From NCBI GenBank assembly GCA_020721025.1, contig DYNO01000105.1, positions 1 through 11,535 on the forward strand: DNA of 11,535 nucleotides, given 5' to 3'. The number at the start of each line of letters is the position of its first letter. Position 1 is the first letter of the stretch. Positions 1-8,100 of this stretch are shown one piece after another. A model generated the notes under the pieces. That model did no database searches and had not been told where the DNA came from. It saw only the letters and a program-made list of their open reading frames with translations. The stretch comes from Thiomargarita sp. GTDB lineage: Bacteria > Pseudomonadota > Gammaproteobacteria > Beggiatoales > Beggiatoaceae. A program made the translations under genes and the position numbers.

Positions 1-537
1 ATTGTCACTGTTATCTTCAAGACTTCCAGTCAATTAAAATCTCATTGCTTAAATCTAAAAAATCATCATTTACACGTTCAGCAAATAACTATTATTATCG
101 TGCTCAAGAACATATTCATTATTTTTATAAAGTCAAGTCTTTTTTTAAAAGCGGGTAATCAGTCGCTTCACTATGTACATCATTACAAATTAAATTATCT
201 GATTCAATTCACTATTTTTCTCTGTCGGCTCACCTACGTTCAATTGTCGCAATCCTCACAATCCGCTTTCTCAGCCATCGCTCGCAATACAATAATTCAC
301 CATCCATTTCATCCATCTCTCAGCTAACTTCATCATTTCATAGCGAAAAATGGCTTATGCTGTCGTGGCACAGTTGATGCACAAACCGGATTTAACAATC
401 AAATTCAGCGTTACGCCAAACCGTTTAACAATATCAACCGTTCAAAAAAAGTTGCTCGCCGTGAATCAGGTCAACTACGATGGTCATTTAAAAATCCGCC
501 CCACTTCAACTCTATGATAAATCAGAATTTGCTGTGA
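1..537 (+). pseudogene. Unidentified open frame before rnfD, interrupted by one stop; possible gene relic
   Basis: This stretch of more than 500 bases has no recognisable gene. One forward frame is open from the left edge to a TGA at 535-537 apart from a single TAA at 325-327. The final stop sits 15 bases before the rnfD start, the spacing expected of an upstream operon member. Codons from about 343 to 534 look like those of neighbouring genes, and the peptide there contains RGTVDAQTGFNNQ and RRESGQLRW. Before 327 first-position G is rare, which argues against coding. I do not recognise a family, and it does not resemble the cluster-binding or Ala/Lys-rich parts of RnfC. It may be the decayed tail of an upstream gene or a chance open frame. 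A 55-codon ATG frame at 350-517 overlaps it and is no more convincing. Confidence 0.25.
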
Positions 538-540
538 TAA

Positions 541-547
541 AAGGAAG
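541..547 (+). promoter_or_regulatory. Ribosome-binding site of rnfD
   Basis: AAGGAAG lies five bases before the ATG at 553. It supports this start for rnfD and shows that rnfD does not depend on translational coupling to an overlapping upstream gene. Confidence 0.7.
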
Positions 548-552
548 ATGTT

Positions 553-1638
553 ATGAGTGCATTAATCAGCGGGCCCCACACCCACGCCCCTACTTCCGTA
601 TCTATTGTCATGGGACATGTCATCCTTGCCTTAATCCCAGCAACAGCTTACGGCGTTTATCTGTTTGGTTATCCCGCGTTATTTTTAGTTATTTTGTGCA
701 TTGTCAGCGCGATGGCAGCCGAGGCTATCAGTTTATTTTTATTAAACAAACCCATTCGTCCCTTCCTACTCGATGGTTCAGCGGCATTGACGGGATTATT
801 AATTGCCCTGACCTTGCCACCTTGGGCACCGTGGTGGATTGCGGTTGTCGGCTGTAGTTTCGCCATCATCATCGGTAAACATGTTTTTGGTGGGATTGGA
901 CAGAACATTTTTAATCCGGCGATGTTGGCGCGCGTCATGTTACTGATTGCATTCCCATTAGAAATGACAACTTGGGTGATTCCCCATCCATTATTTTCGC
1001 CCACGGCGTTAAGTTTTAGCGACAGCTTGAACATTACTTTCGGTAGCGGTATCGCCAATTTAGATGCAGTCAGTAGTGCTTCGTTGCTCGGCTATATCAA
1101 AACCGAATTGACCTTGGGGAAAACCATTCCTGAAATCATGCAACACGCCAATTATGACCCGCTCACCTCGTTTATTGGAATGAAAAACGGCAGCTTGGGA
1201 GAAACTTCAGGGATTTTATTATTGCTGGGCGGAATTTATTTACTCGCGATGCGAATTATCAGTTGGCATATTCCCGTTGCCATGTTGACAGCATTGATTG
1301 CTATTCCAACGTTATTTCACCTGATGAATCCCGACCGTTATGTTGGCGCAGATTACCATATATTGAACGGGGGAGCGATGATTGCTGCCTTCTTTTTCGC
1401 CACCGATTATGTCACTTCACCTTCCACCAAGACGGGTAAATTGATTTTTGGGGCGGGGGTGGGCAGTGTGGAATACTTGATTCGGACGTGGGGCAGTTTC
1501 CCCGAAGGTGTGGGATTTGCAATTTTACTCATGAATGCACTGACTCCATTGATTGACCACTATGTTCGCCCGCGCATTTATGGACGAACCTATCTTGGTA
1601 AACCGATTGAATCTCCTATTAAATCTGATTCAAAATAA
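553..1638 (+). CDS. rnfD: Rnf electron transport complex subunit D (RnfD/RsxD)
   Basis: RnfD is an integral inner-membrane subunit of the Rnf (Rsx) complex, which moves electrons between ferredoxin and NAD and couples this to ion transport. The 361-residue length fits the family. Visible are the N-terminal SGPHTHAPTSV segment, many hydrophobic helices from about residue 20 onward, the conserved GGIGQNIFNPAM loop (113-124) and the ATDYVTSP segment (283-290) followed by a GKLIFG loop. The periplasmic loop that normally carries covalent FMN on the Thr of a Ser/Thr-Gly-Ala-Thr motif reads D171-A-V-S-S-A-S177, so Ser replaces Thr and a second Ser replaces Gly. rnfG follows after 14 bases. NqrB is the closest paralogue, but NqrB is longer and the neighbours here are RnfG- and RnfE-like. 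Family assignment is firm; flavinylation is uncertain. Confidence 0.95.
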   Translation: MSALISGPHTHAPTSVSIVMGHVILALIPATAYGVYLFGYPALFLVILCIVSAMAAEAISLFLLNKPIRPFLLDGSAALTGLLIALTLPPWAPWWIAVVGCSFAIIIGKHVFGGIGQNIFNPAMLARVMLLIAFPLEMTTWVIPHPLFSPTALSFSDSLNITFGSGIANLDAVSSASLLGYIKTELTLGKTIPEIMQHANYDPLTSFIGMKNGSLGETSGILLLLGGIYLLAMRIISWHIPVAMLTALIAIPTLFHLMNPDRYVGADYHILNGGAMIAAFFFATDYVTSPSTKTGKLIFGAGVGSVEYLIRTWGSFPEGVGFAILLMNALTPLIDHYVRPRIYGRTYLGKPIESPIKSDSK

Positions 1639-1652
1639 ACTGAGGATATCCC

Positions 1653-2339
1653 ATGAAAGGTGAAAAAATTCCCAGTTATCGCCAACGCTTAGGTTATCAC
1701 AGCGGTTTATTGGGCGGAATTGGAATGTTGGCAAGTATGGCATTGGTGATCACTGACGTAGAAACAAGAGATTACATCGCTGAAGCGAAAGCCGCAGAAC
1801 AACGGGTATTTCTCAACCAAGTGATGCCATCGAGTTTATACGACAATGATCCGCTGAAAGAAACGCTCACATTGGCAGACCCAGAAACCAAAAAAGACGT
1901 ATTATTCTACGTGGCACGCAAAGATAAACAAGTGGTTGCAACGGCATATAAAGTATTTGGCTACGGCTACAGCGGTGAAATTGCCTTGATTATGAGCATA
2001 GATCGGGACGGCAAGGTGTTGGGTGTGCAGGTTTTATCTCACAAGGAAACACCGGGCTTGGGCGATAAAATTGAAGTGAGCAAGGGGAATTGGATTCTGA
2101 ATTTCAATGGCAAATCTTCCCAAACACCAGATAACACGGGGTGGCGAGTCAAAAAAGATGGCGGTATTTTCGACCAATTTACCGGCGCGACCATTACCCC
2201 ACGGGCAATTGTCAAGGCAGTCAAGCAAGGTTTAGATTTTTTCAACGTCCATAAGACTGAAATTATGGATAAATCGCTTCCCGCAGACCCGCCACCGCCC
2301 CCGGTGAAAACCAGCGAATCTGACAACAGCCATACTTAA
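1653..2339 (+). CDS. rnfG: Rnf electron transport complex subunit G (RnfG/RsxG), FMN-binding
   Basis: RnfG is a single-pass membrane protein whose periplasmic domain carries a covalently bound FMN within the Rnf electron pathway. At 228 residues it has the usual length. A hydrophobic segment at about 18-34 would anchor the N-terminus. The FMN-binding domain shows the signature SHKETPGLGDKI (129-140) and the flavinylation motif DQFTGATITPRA, with Thr180 the predicted FMN attachment residue added by ApbE. The C-terminus carries a run of prolines (213-217) that is probably a disordered tail. TGAGGA at 1641-1646 precedes the ATG by six bases. The gene lies 14 bases after rnfD and 25 before rnfE, clearly one operon. 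The intact motif here contrasts with the altered one in RnfD. Confidence 0.95.
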   Translation: MKGEKIPSYRQRLGYHSGLLGGIGMLASMALVITDVETRDYIAEAKAAEQRVFLNQVMPSSLYDNDPLKETLTLADPETKKDVLFYVARKDKQVVATAYKVFGYGYSGEIALIMSIDRDGKVLGVQVLSHKETPGLGDKIEVSKGNWILNFNGKSSQTPDNTGWRVKKDGGIFDQFTGATITPRAIVKAVKQGLDFFNVHKTEIMDKSLPADPPPPPVKTSESDNSHT

Positions 2340-2364
2340 AACTGACACGAAAAAGGATAGCATA

Positions 2365-3054
2365 ATGATGAGTTTACATGAGTACAAAGTGCTTGCTCGT
2401 GATGGCTTGTGGGACAATAACCCCGTATTAGCCCAACGTTTAGCCCTCTGTCCGGCATTGGCGATTACCACGACGGCAACAAATGGTTTAGGCATGGGCA
2501 TTGCGACGACGATGGTGTTAATCATTACCAATGCTGTGATTTCAGTCTTTCGTAACGTGGTCACACCAGAGGTGCGGATTCCGGTATTTATTTTGCTCAT
2601 TGCAACCATCGTCACCGTTGTCGATTTGATGATCAACGCATTTTTGCACAGTTTATACACCGTGTTAGGTTTATTTATCCCCTTGATTGTGACGAACTGT
2701 GTGATTTTAGGACGAGCCGAAGCGTTCGCATCTCGTAACGAAGTTTTACCCTCAGCAGTGGACGGGCTGATGATGGGTGTAGGTTTTACCGCAGCCTTAA
2801 CCGTCATTGGCGCAATTCGTGAAATTATCGGTAGTGGAACGTTATTTGCAAATGCTTCATCATTGCTGGGCAGCGCGTTCAGCTTTTTGGAACTGGTTTT
2901 AATTCCCGACTATAAAGGCTACTTAATTATGATGTTACCGCCCGGTGGTTTTATTGTCATGGGTTTTTTGATGGCAGCCAAACAAGTGTTAGAACAACGT
3001 GCTGCGAAAAAGGCGCAAGAGATTCAACAAACTGCGCTCATGCAGCAAACTTAA
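2365..3054 (+). CDS. rnfE: Rnf electron transport complex subunit E (RnfE/RsxE)
   Basis: RnfE is a polytopic inner-membrane subunit homologous to NqrD. It pairs with RnfA and, by analogy with NqrD/NqrE, the two share an intramembrane [2Fe-2S] cluster held by cysteines from each protein. The 229-residue length is typical and about six hydrophobic helices are visible. Both conserved cysteines are present: Cys29 in LALCPALAITTTATNGLGMG and Cys112 in IVTNCVILGRAEAFAS. The region VDGLMMGVGFTAAL and the PPGGFIVMGFLMAAKQ C-terminal helix also match the family. AAGGA at 2353-2357 serves the ATG at 2365; a second ATG follows at once. A terminator lies 38 bases downstream, so rnfE ends the transcript, and neither rnfH nor nth follows as in some other gammaproteobacteria. 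Confidence 0.95.
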   Translation: MMSLHEYKVLARDGLWDNNPVLAQRLALCPALAITTTATNGLGMGIATTMVLIITNAVISVFRNVVTPEVRIPVFILLIATIVTVVDLMINAFLHSLYTVLGLFIPLIVTNCVILGRAEAFASRNEVLPSAVDGLMMGVGFTAALTVIGAIREIIGSGTLFANASSLLGSAFSFLELVLIPDYKGYLIMMLPPGGFIVMGFLMAAKQVLEQRAAKKAQEIQQTALMQQT

Positions 3055-3092
3055 TCTTGACATGTTTGACCCTCCTTAAGATGAGTTTCATT

Positions 3093-3132
3093 GACCTTCT
3101 GGGCTTTCGAGTTGTCCAGAAGGTCTTTTTTT
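3093..3132 (+). terminator. Rho-independent terminator of the rnfDGE operon
   Basis: A perfect 10-bp inverted repeat, GACCTTCTGG (3093-3102) with CCAGAAGGTC (3116-3125), encloses a 13-base loop and is followed directly by seven T residues (3126-3132). Its position 38 bases after the rnfE stop marks the end of the rnf transcript. The other strand has no T-run after the stem, so it should work only for the + strand. Confidence 0.92.
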
Positions 3133-3214
3133 GGACAAGATTTGTCAACAACCAGATTCACAGGATAGAACCGACTTGTTACGCATTTCCGTCTTGCATA
3201 ACTAAAGTTAAAAT

Positions 3215-3254
3215 ACTGATTTAAAACAATAGTTAATTGTTAAAATCAATCAGT
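3215..3254 (-). terminator. AT-rich nested dyad after rlmJ, possible weak terminator
   Basis: Two nested inverted repeats share one centre: outer ACTGATT (3215-3221) with AATCAGT (3248-3254), inner AACAAT (3225-3230) with ATTGTT (3236-3241). On the - strand it starts 24 bases after the rlmJ stop and is followed by an A/T stretch reading ATTTTAAC, a poor U-tract. It could be a weak terminator for rlmJ or a protein-binding dyad. Apart from the rnf terminator, I see nothing else in the gap between rnfE and rlmJ. Confidence 0.3.
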
Positions 3255-3277
3255 TAAAAAAAGTCGAGCATAACAGG

Positions 3278-4105
3278 TTATAAATATTCGAGCACATAAC
3301 TGCCCCGTTCGACCGTCAATTTTTCACATAACCACGGCAAAACTTGAGAAATGGCATTATCTAATTGATAAGGTGGATGAATAATAACCACTCCTGCGCC
3401 GTTTAAACGCAATTCGACATCCTTCGGATAAACATAAAGTTGAATCGTTAAAAGTTCTTTTATCCCAGTGGCTACCAAGTCACGATGAAATTTTTGTAAG
3501 ATTCTTTGCGACTTAATCGGATACCACAGCACATACACTCCAGTTTCCCATCGCTGACATGCGGCATGTACTTGACGAACTAAGTTTTTAAATTCATTGG
3601 CTTGCTCAAACGAAGGGTCGATAAGCACCACACCCCGTCGTTCTAATGGCGGTAAGATCGCTTTCAATATCCCATACCCATCTTCGAGATACACCCGCGC
3701 TTGCTTGGTGCGTGAAAATTCCTGCCGCAACTGGGCATAAACTTCCGATTGCAATTCACATAACACCATTCTGTCTTCAGGACGCAATAATTGCCGCGCC
3801 AAACAGGGAGAGCCGGGGTAAGTACGCAATTGATTGGATGGATTAAATTTTTTGACAATTTCAAGATAACTGCTGACCAATTCCGGAATATCCGTCAGAT
3901 GCCACAACCGCTGAATTCCTTGTTCAAATTCTTGTGTTTTATGCGCGGTGGTTGAATTTAACGCATATTTTCCGGCACCGGCATGAGTTTCAATGTAGCA
4001 AAAAGGTTTGGGTTTACGCTGCATTGCTTGTAATAACGCGGTGAGCACGACGTGTTTAAAAACATCAGCAAAATTTCCGGCGTGGTAAAGATGACGATAA
4101 TTCAT
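3278..4105 (-). CDS. rlmJ: 23S rRNA (adenine(2030)-N6)-methyltransferase RlmJ
   Basis: RlmJ (formerly YhiR) transfers a methyl group from S-adenosylmethionine to N6 of A2030 in 23S rRNA, in the cytoplasm. The 275 residues are close to the usual length of about 280. The N-terminus MNYRHLYHAGNFADVFKHVVL matches the family's start, and THAGAGKY (40-47) is SAM motif I. YPGSP (96-100) and DGYG (142-145) are also conserved. The catalytic motif IV, usually D-P-P-Y/F, reads D163-P-S-F166, so Pro is replaced by Ser while the catalytic Asp and aromatic residue remain. AAGAAG lies about ten bases before the ATG. The gene lies 104 bases after the binding-protein gene on the same strand; whether they share a transcript is unclear. 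Identity is secure; the motif change probably leaves activity intact. Confidence 0.93.
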   Translation of the reverse strand: MNYRHLYHAGNFADVFKHVVLTALLQAMQRKPKPFCYIETHAGAGKYALNSTTAHKTQEFEQGIQRLWHLTDIPELVSSYLEIVKKFNPSNQLRTYPGSPCLARQLLRPEDRMVLCELQSEVYAQLRQEFSRTKQARVYLEDGYGILKAILPPLERRGVVLIDPSFEQANEFKNLVRQVHAACQRWETGVYVLWYPIKSQRILQKFHRDLVATGIKELLTIQLYVYPKDVELRLNGAGVVIIHPPYQLDNAISQVLPWLCEKLTVERGSYVLEYL

Positions 4106-4150
4106 GAAAACTTCTTTTGGTCAGGTTGGACACAATGAGCGGGAATATTT

Positions 4151-4187
4151 AAAAAAATGTTCTATCGATCAGTCTGTTGAGAATATT
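4151..4187 (-). terminator. Possible terminator after the kinase/binding-protein unit
   Basis: Read on the - strand, AATATTCT (4187-4180) can pair with AGAACATT (4163-4156) with one mismatch across a 16-base loop, and this ends in a run of seven T (4157-4151). It starts 22 bases after the binding-protein stop. The stem is AT-rich and imperfect, so some readthrough into rlmJ is likely. AGAATATTCT (4180-4189) is also a perfect 10-base palindrome by itself. Confidence 0.35.
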
Positions 4188-4209
4188 CTTCCCCAGAACA
4201 ACGAAATTG

Positions 4210-5169
4210 CTACGGAATCGCCATCACAAACTTGCCGTTGATAATATTGTCTAAGTTAGGCTTTGTTCGTATCTGTCCGCGTTGAACATAGAAATCAATA
4301 ATTTCAGCTCCAGATTTGAACAATTCCCCGCCCGGTCGTAACGAAGCAATGTTTTGTTGTAAATCCGGATAGGTCAATCCGTTGAAACCAATTTCGAGTT
4401 CTTGGAATGCAATCCCGTTGATTTTTGACAATAATTCCAAAGATTGTTGCGGATGTTGCATCATGAAATCCCGCGCCATGATCAACGCTTGAATGATTTT
4501 TGTAACTTCTTGAGACCGTTGACGAATGACCTCTGGCGAAAATGTTAAGATGTCAGTAATGATGCCCGGCATGTCGCTGGCTGTGATTAACGCCTTGTAT
4601 CCTTTGGCAATTGCGGCGTTGCTTTCTGGTGTATAAACATAGCCCGCATCGATTTTTCCAGCTTCTAGGGCGGATAACACTTCGGTCATGGGTAAATTCA
4701 CCGTGTGAAAATCGCCTTCTCGGATGCCTGCTTTTTCTAATGCCTTGATGACAAAGAGATGTGAAAACGAATTGATACCGTCAAAAGCAATGGTTTTACC
4801 GCGTAACTCCGACAACGTTTGATACTGCGGTTTTGCAACGATCATGTCAGAAGTATTTGAATAATCAATAACATAAACTGCTTGGGTTTGCACGCCACGC
4901 ACATTCATCATCAAACTATCTGCAAATACGCTCAAAACGCCGTCAACTTCCCCCATTTCATACGCATGATTTGACGCAGTGCCATTTTGATGGATCACCA
5001 ATTCCACTGGCACCCCTTGTCGCGCAAAAAATCCCTGTTCTTTCGCAAGAATCATTGGCAAATATCCCACCCATGTTTGCTCCATCGCAATTTTGATCGG
5101 AGGTTGCGACGGTTGGCTACAACTGGTTAAAAACAGAAGACAACTCAGAATAATTGCACCTATTTTCAC
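4210..5169 (-). CDS. SsuA/THI5-like (NMT1 family) substrate-binding lipoprotein
   Basis: This is a periplasmic solute-binding protein of the family used by sulfonate, taurine, nitrate and thiamine-precursor importers. It has a lipoprotein signal peptide: a hydrophobic stretch and lipobox L14-T-S-C17, so the mature protein should be lipid-anchored at Cys17. The two-lobed domain follows, with KIAMEQTWVGYLPMILAKEQGFF, the MGEVDGVLSVFADSL segment, a LRGKTIAFD hinge-type motif and ALEAGKIDAGYVYTPE. The start is GTG at 5169, chosen because AAGGAG lies six bases upstream and the signal peptide begins there. The sensor-kinase gene ends 21 bases earlier on the same strand, and no permease or ATPase gene is near. 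It may serve sensing rather than transport, or work with an importer encoded elsewhere. The ligand cannot be read from sequence. Confidence 0.87.
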   Translation of the reverse strand: MKIGAIILSCLLFLTSCSQPSQPPIKIAMEQTWVGYLPMILAKEQGFFARQGVPVELVIHQNGTASNHAYEMGEVDGVLSVFADSLMMNVRGVQTQAVYVIDYSNTSDMIVAKPQYQTLSELRGKTIAFDGINSFSHLFVIKALEKAGIREGDFHTVNLPMTEVLSALEAGKIDAGYVYTPESNAAIAKGYKALITASDMPGIITDILTFSPEVIRQRSQEVTKIIQALIMARDFMMQHPQQSLELLSKINGIAFQELEIGFNGLTYPDLQQNIASLRPGGELFKSGAEIIDFYVQRGQIRTKPNLDNIINGKFVMAIP

Positions 5170-5175
5170 AAAAGT

Positions 5176-5181
5176 CTCCTT
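5176..5181 (-). promoter_or_regulatory. Strong ribosome-binding site that fixes a GTG start
   Basis: AAGGAG on the - strand lies six bases before GTG at 5169-5167, inside the 21-base gap after the kinase stop. It decides the start of the binding protein and implies efficient translation relative to the kinase, whose own site is weaker. Confidence 0.75.
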
Positions 5182-5190
5182 AAAAATATT

Positions 5191-8100
5191 TTAACGATAT
5201 AACCACACTCGCATCAAAGAAACTAACTTGTCCGTATCCACTGGTTTCGCTAAATAATCATTGGCACCCGCTTCAATACACTTGGCTTTATCACCCTTCA
5301 TCGCCTTTGCAGTCAGCGCGATCATCGGCAATTTACGAAACCGCGGTTGTTCACGAATCTTACGCATGGCTTCATAACCATCCATTTCTGGCATCATAAT
5401 ATCCATCAGAACCAATGAAATATCGGGATTTTCGTCCAATAAGCGTAGCGATTCTTTGCCATTTTTCGCTACAATTACCTCCATTTCCCGCTCTTCTAAA
5501 ACCGTTGCCAACGCAAATGTATTACGCATATCGTCATCAACCACCAACACTCGCTTGCCGCGCAAAATCGCTTCTTTATCATGCACCATCTGCAACATCT
5601 TACGCTTTTCATTGGGCAATTTGGCTTCCAATTGGTGCAAAAATAACGTCGCCTCGTCTAATAACCGCTCGGGAGAACGTACCGCTTTCACGGTCAAACT
5701 GCTGGAACACGTCTGTAACATCTGCTCTTCTGATAAGGTCAACTCTCGGTCGGCGTAAATAATCACAGGAATTTGGGATAAACTTTCGTCTGCTGCCAAT
5801 TGTTGCAGAAATTTTACCGCGGTGCCTTGGGCGAGATCAATGTCTAGAATCAAACAATCGGTCGCATTTTTCAACAAATAGCCATGTGCTGCATCGCAAG
5901 TTTTAAACGTCGCAACCGTTGCCCCTTCGTTGCTCACTAAATCTAAAATTTTGTCTTGATGCAGTTGATTTTCGACCACAATCACCAAGTTTTTCAATGT
6001 ATTGGCGATAAATTGTTCAATCCGTCGGAATGCTTCACTCAATTCGTTCATGCTGACCGGTTTCAACAAATAACCAATTGCCCCCATATTGCGTGCATCT
6101 CGCCCGTGATCCGCCGCAGACATAAAATGCACGGGAATATGTCGAGTCTTCGGATTATCTTTTAACCGCTCCATCACCGTCCACCCGTCCACCTTGGGCA
6201 ACCCTACATCTAAAATAATCGCATTGGGTTGATATTGTTCAGCTAATTGCAGCGCAGTTTTCCCATCTTCTGCCAAAATGCACTTGAAGTCTTTTTCACG
6301 CGCCAACTCGATCAAAATGCCAGAAAACTTGCGATCATCTTCCACCACCAGAATAAATTTATCGCCCGCTTGCAAATCAAAACGATCATCTTCAACTTCA
6401 ATTTCCACTGGTGCGACCGGTTGAGGTTGTTGATATAACTTCGTCGATTCAACAGATTGCTGCGGTTGCTCCGTTAGTGTCACCATGCCACTTTCTGCCA
6501 CTTGATTCATCGCCCAAGGAATCGCCGGCTCATCGGAAGTGATTTTATCGGAGCGTACTGCGGGACGAATTCCGGTTGAACTATTATTTTGTGATTTAGT
6601 TTCAAGATGTTCTGGGAGATAAAGTGTGAAAATACTGCCCTTATCCACTTCACTGCTCAAATGAATATCGCCGCCCAATAAACGCGACAGTTGACGGGAA
6701 ATTGACAGTCCCAATCCCGTCCCACCAAATCGCCGATTGGTCGTGCCGTCCGCTTGTTGAAAGGCTTCAAATACCAACATGAGCTTGTCTTTTGGAATGC
6801 CGATGCCGCTGTCTATCACACTGAATTTAATTGTTTTTTGTGGATTCAACCCAATTTTTCGGACAAAATCATCGGTTACAACCGGTCGCCCAATTTCCAC
6901 ACGAATGCTACCAGTCGCGGTAAATTTAAACGCATTGGATAATAAATTATTCAAAATCTGCTTGAGGCGTTGCCCGTCGGTGTAAATGTGGGGCGGCAAA
7001 TTTTTCTCGTAATTGACTGAAAAAGCAAGTTTTTTATTCTCAGCGACGTGGTGGAATTTGTGCTCGGTGATCTCAGCAAGTTCTGGTAACAAGATTTCTT
7101 CTAAATGAACATCCATTTTACCGGCTTCGACTTTCGATAAATCTAGGATTTCGTTGATTAAAGTCAATAAGTCATTGCCCGCGCTGTGAATAGTCTTGGC
7201 ATATTCCACCTGTTTCACATTGAGATTGCCTGCCTTGTTATTGGAAAGTAATTGCGCTAAAATCAACAGACTATTCAACGGAGTCCGCAATTCGTGCGAC
7301 ATATTCGCTAAAAATTCAGATTTATACTTGCTGGCAAGTTCCAATTCCCGCGCTTTTTCTTCAATATCGCGTTGGGTGCGTTCCAACACGGTGTTTTTTT
7401 CACGAACTTCATCCTTTTGCCGCTCTAACTCACGAGTACGCATCTGTAATTCGTCATTGGTTTGGCGCAATTCCTCTTGCTGGGTTTGTAATTCCTCCGT
7501 TTGGCTCTGCAATTCTTCCGCTTGGGCTTGCAATTCCTCCGCTTGCGTTTGCGTCTGATTCAATAATTCTTGCATCTTGGTACGAGATTGTGCGGTATTG
7601 GTCGCGATGGCAATTGCTTCAGCCACTTGTCTGAGAAATTCCAGATGTTGATCGGAAAAGGCTTCAAATCCACCGAGTTCAATAATTCCTTTTAAACCAT
7701 CTTCATACAGAAATGGCAACACCAAAATATGCCGCGGCACTGCTTCGCCCAGCCCAGATTGAATATGAATATAATCATCAGGAACTTGGCTGATCAAAAT
7801 CGCTTGTCGCTCCAACGCCGCCTGTCCGACCAAACCCTCACCTAACGCAAATTGACTGGCTAAATTTTTACGCCGCGTATAACCATAACTTGCAATCATC
7901 TTGAGACTGGGTTGCAAACTGCTCAAACGGTTTTCAGGTTCATCTAGCAGATAAATTACGCCAATTTGCATATTCAGATAGCGGCAGATGAAATTGAGAA
8001 TATTGCGAGATAATGTGGCAATATCTTGTTCTCCACTAATTTTAGAGTTTAATTCTGCCTGTCCCGTTTTTAGCCAATCTTGAGCAGCATTTTTACGTGT

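Noticed and set aside
301..340. CATCCAT/TTCATC short repeats as a possible mobile-element end
   Set aside because: They are short, imperfect and part of a broader C-rich low-complexity stretch, with no terminal inverted repeats, target duplications or transposase.
350..517. A 55-codon ATG frame upstream of rnfD
   Set aside because: There is no convincing ribosome-binding site, no recognised family, and it overlaps another open frame with more gene-like codons.
534..857. A 107-codon + strand open frame overlapping the start of rnfD
   Set aside because: It begins before rnfD in another frame, its peptide resembles no family, and rnfD has clear homology and its own ribosome-binding site.
2232..2807. 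A 191-codon open frame on the - strand across rnfG and rnfE
   Set aside because: It lies antisense to two well-conserved membrane-protein genes, has no plausible ribosome-binding site or family resemblance, and is explained by the codon structure of the sense strand.
553..3054. Reading the rnfDGE genes as nqrBCD of a Na+-NQR complex
   Set aside because: The D subunit is only 361 residues, shorter than NqrB, and the G subunit is RnfG-sized with the SHKETPGLGDKI signature, so Rnf fits better.
7447..7551. Regular 21-base repeats that could suggest a CRISPR-like or other repeat array
   Set aside because: There are no spacers; the units are directly adjacent, in frame, and encode coiled-coil heptads.
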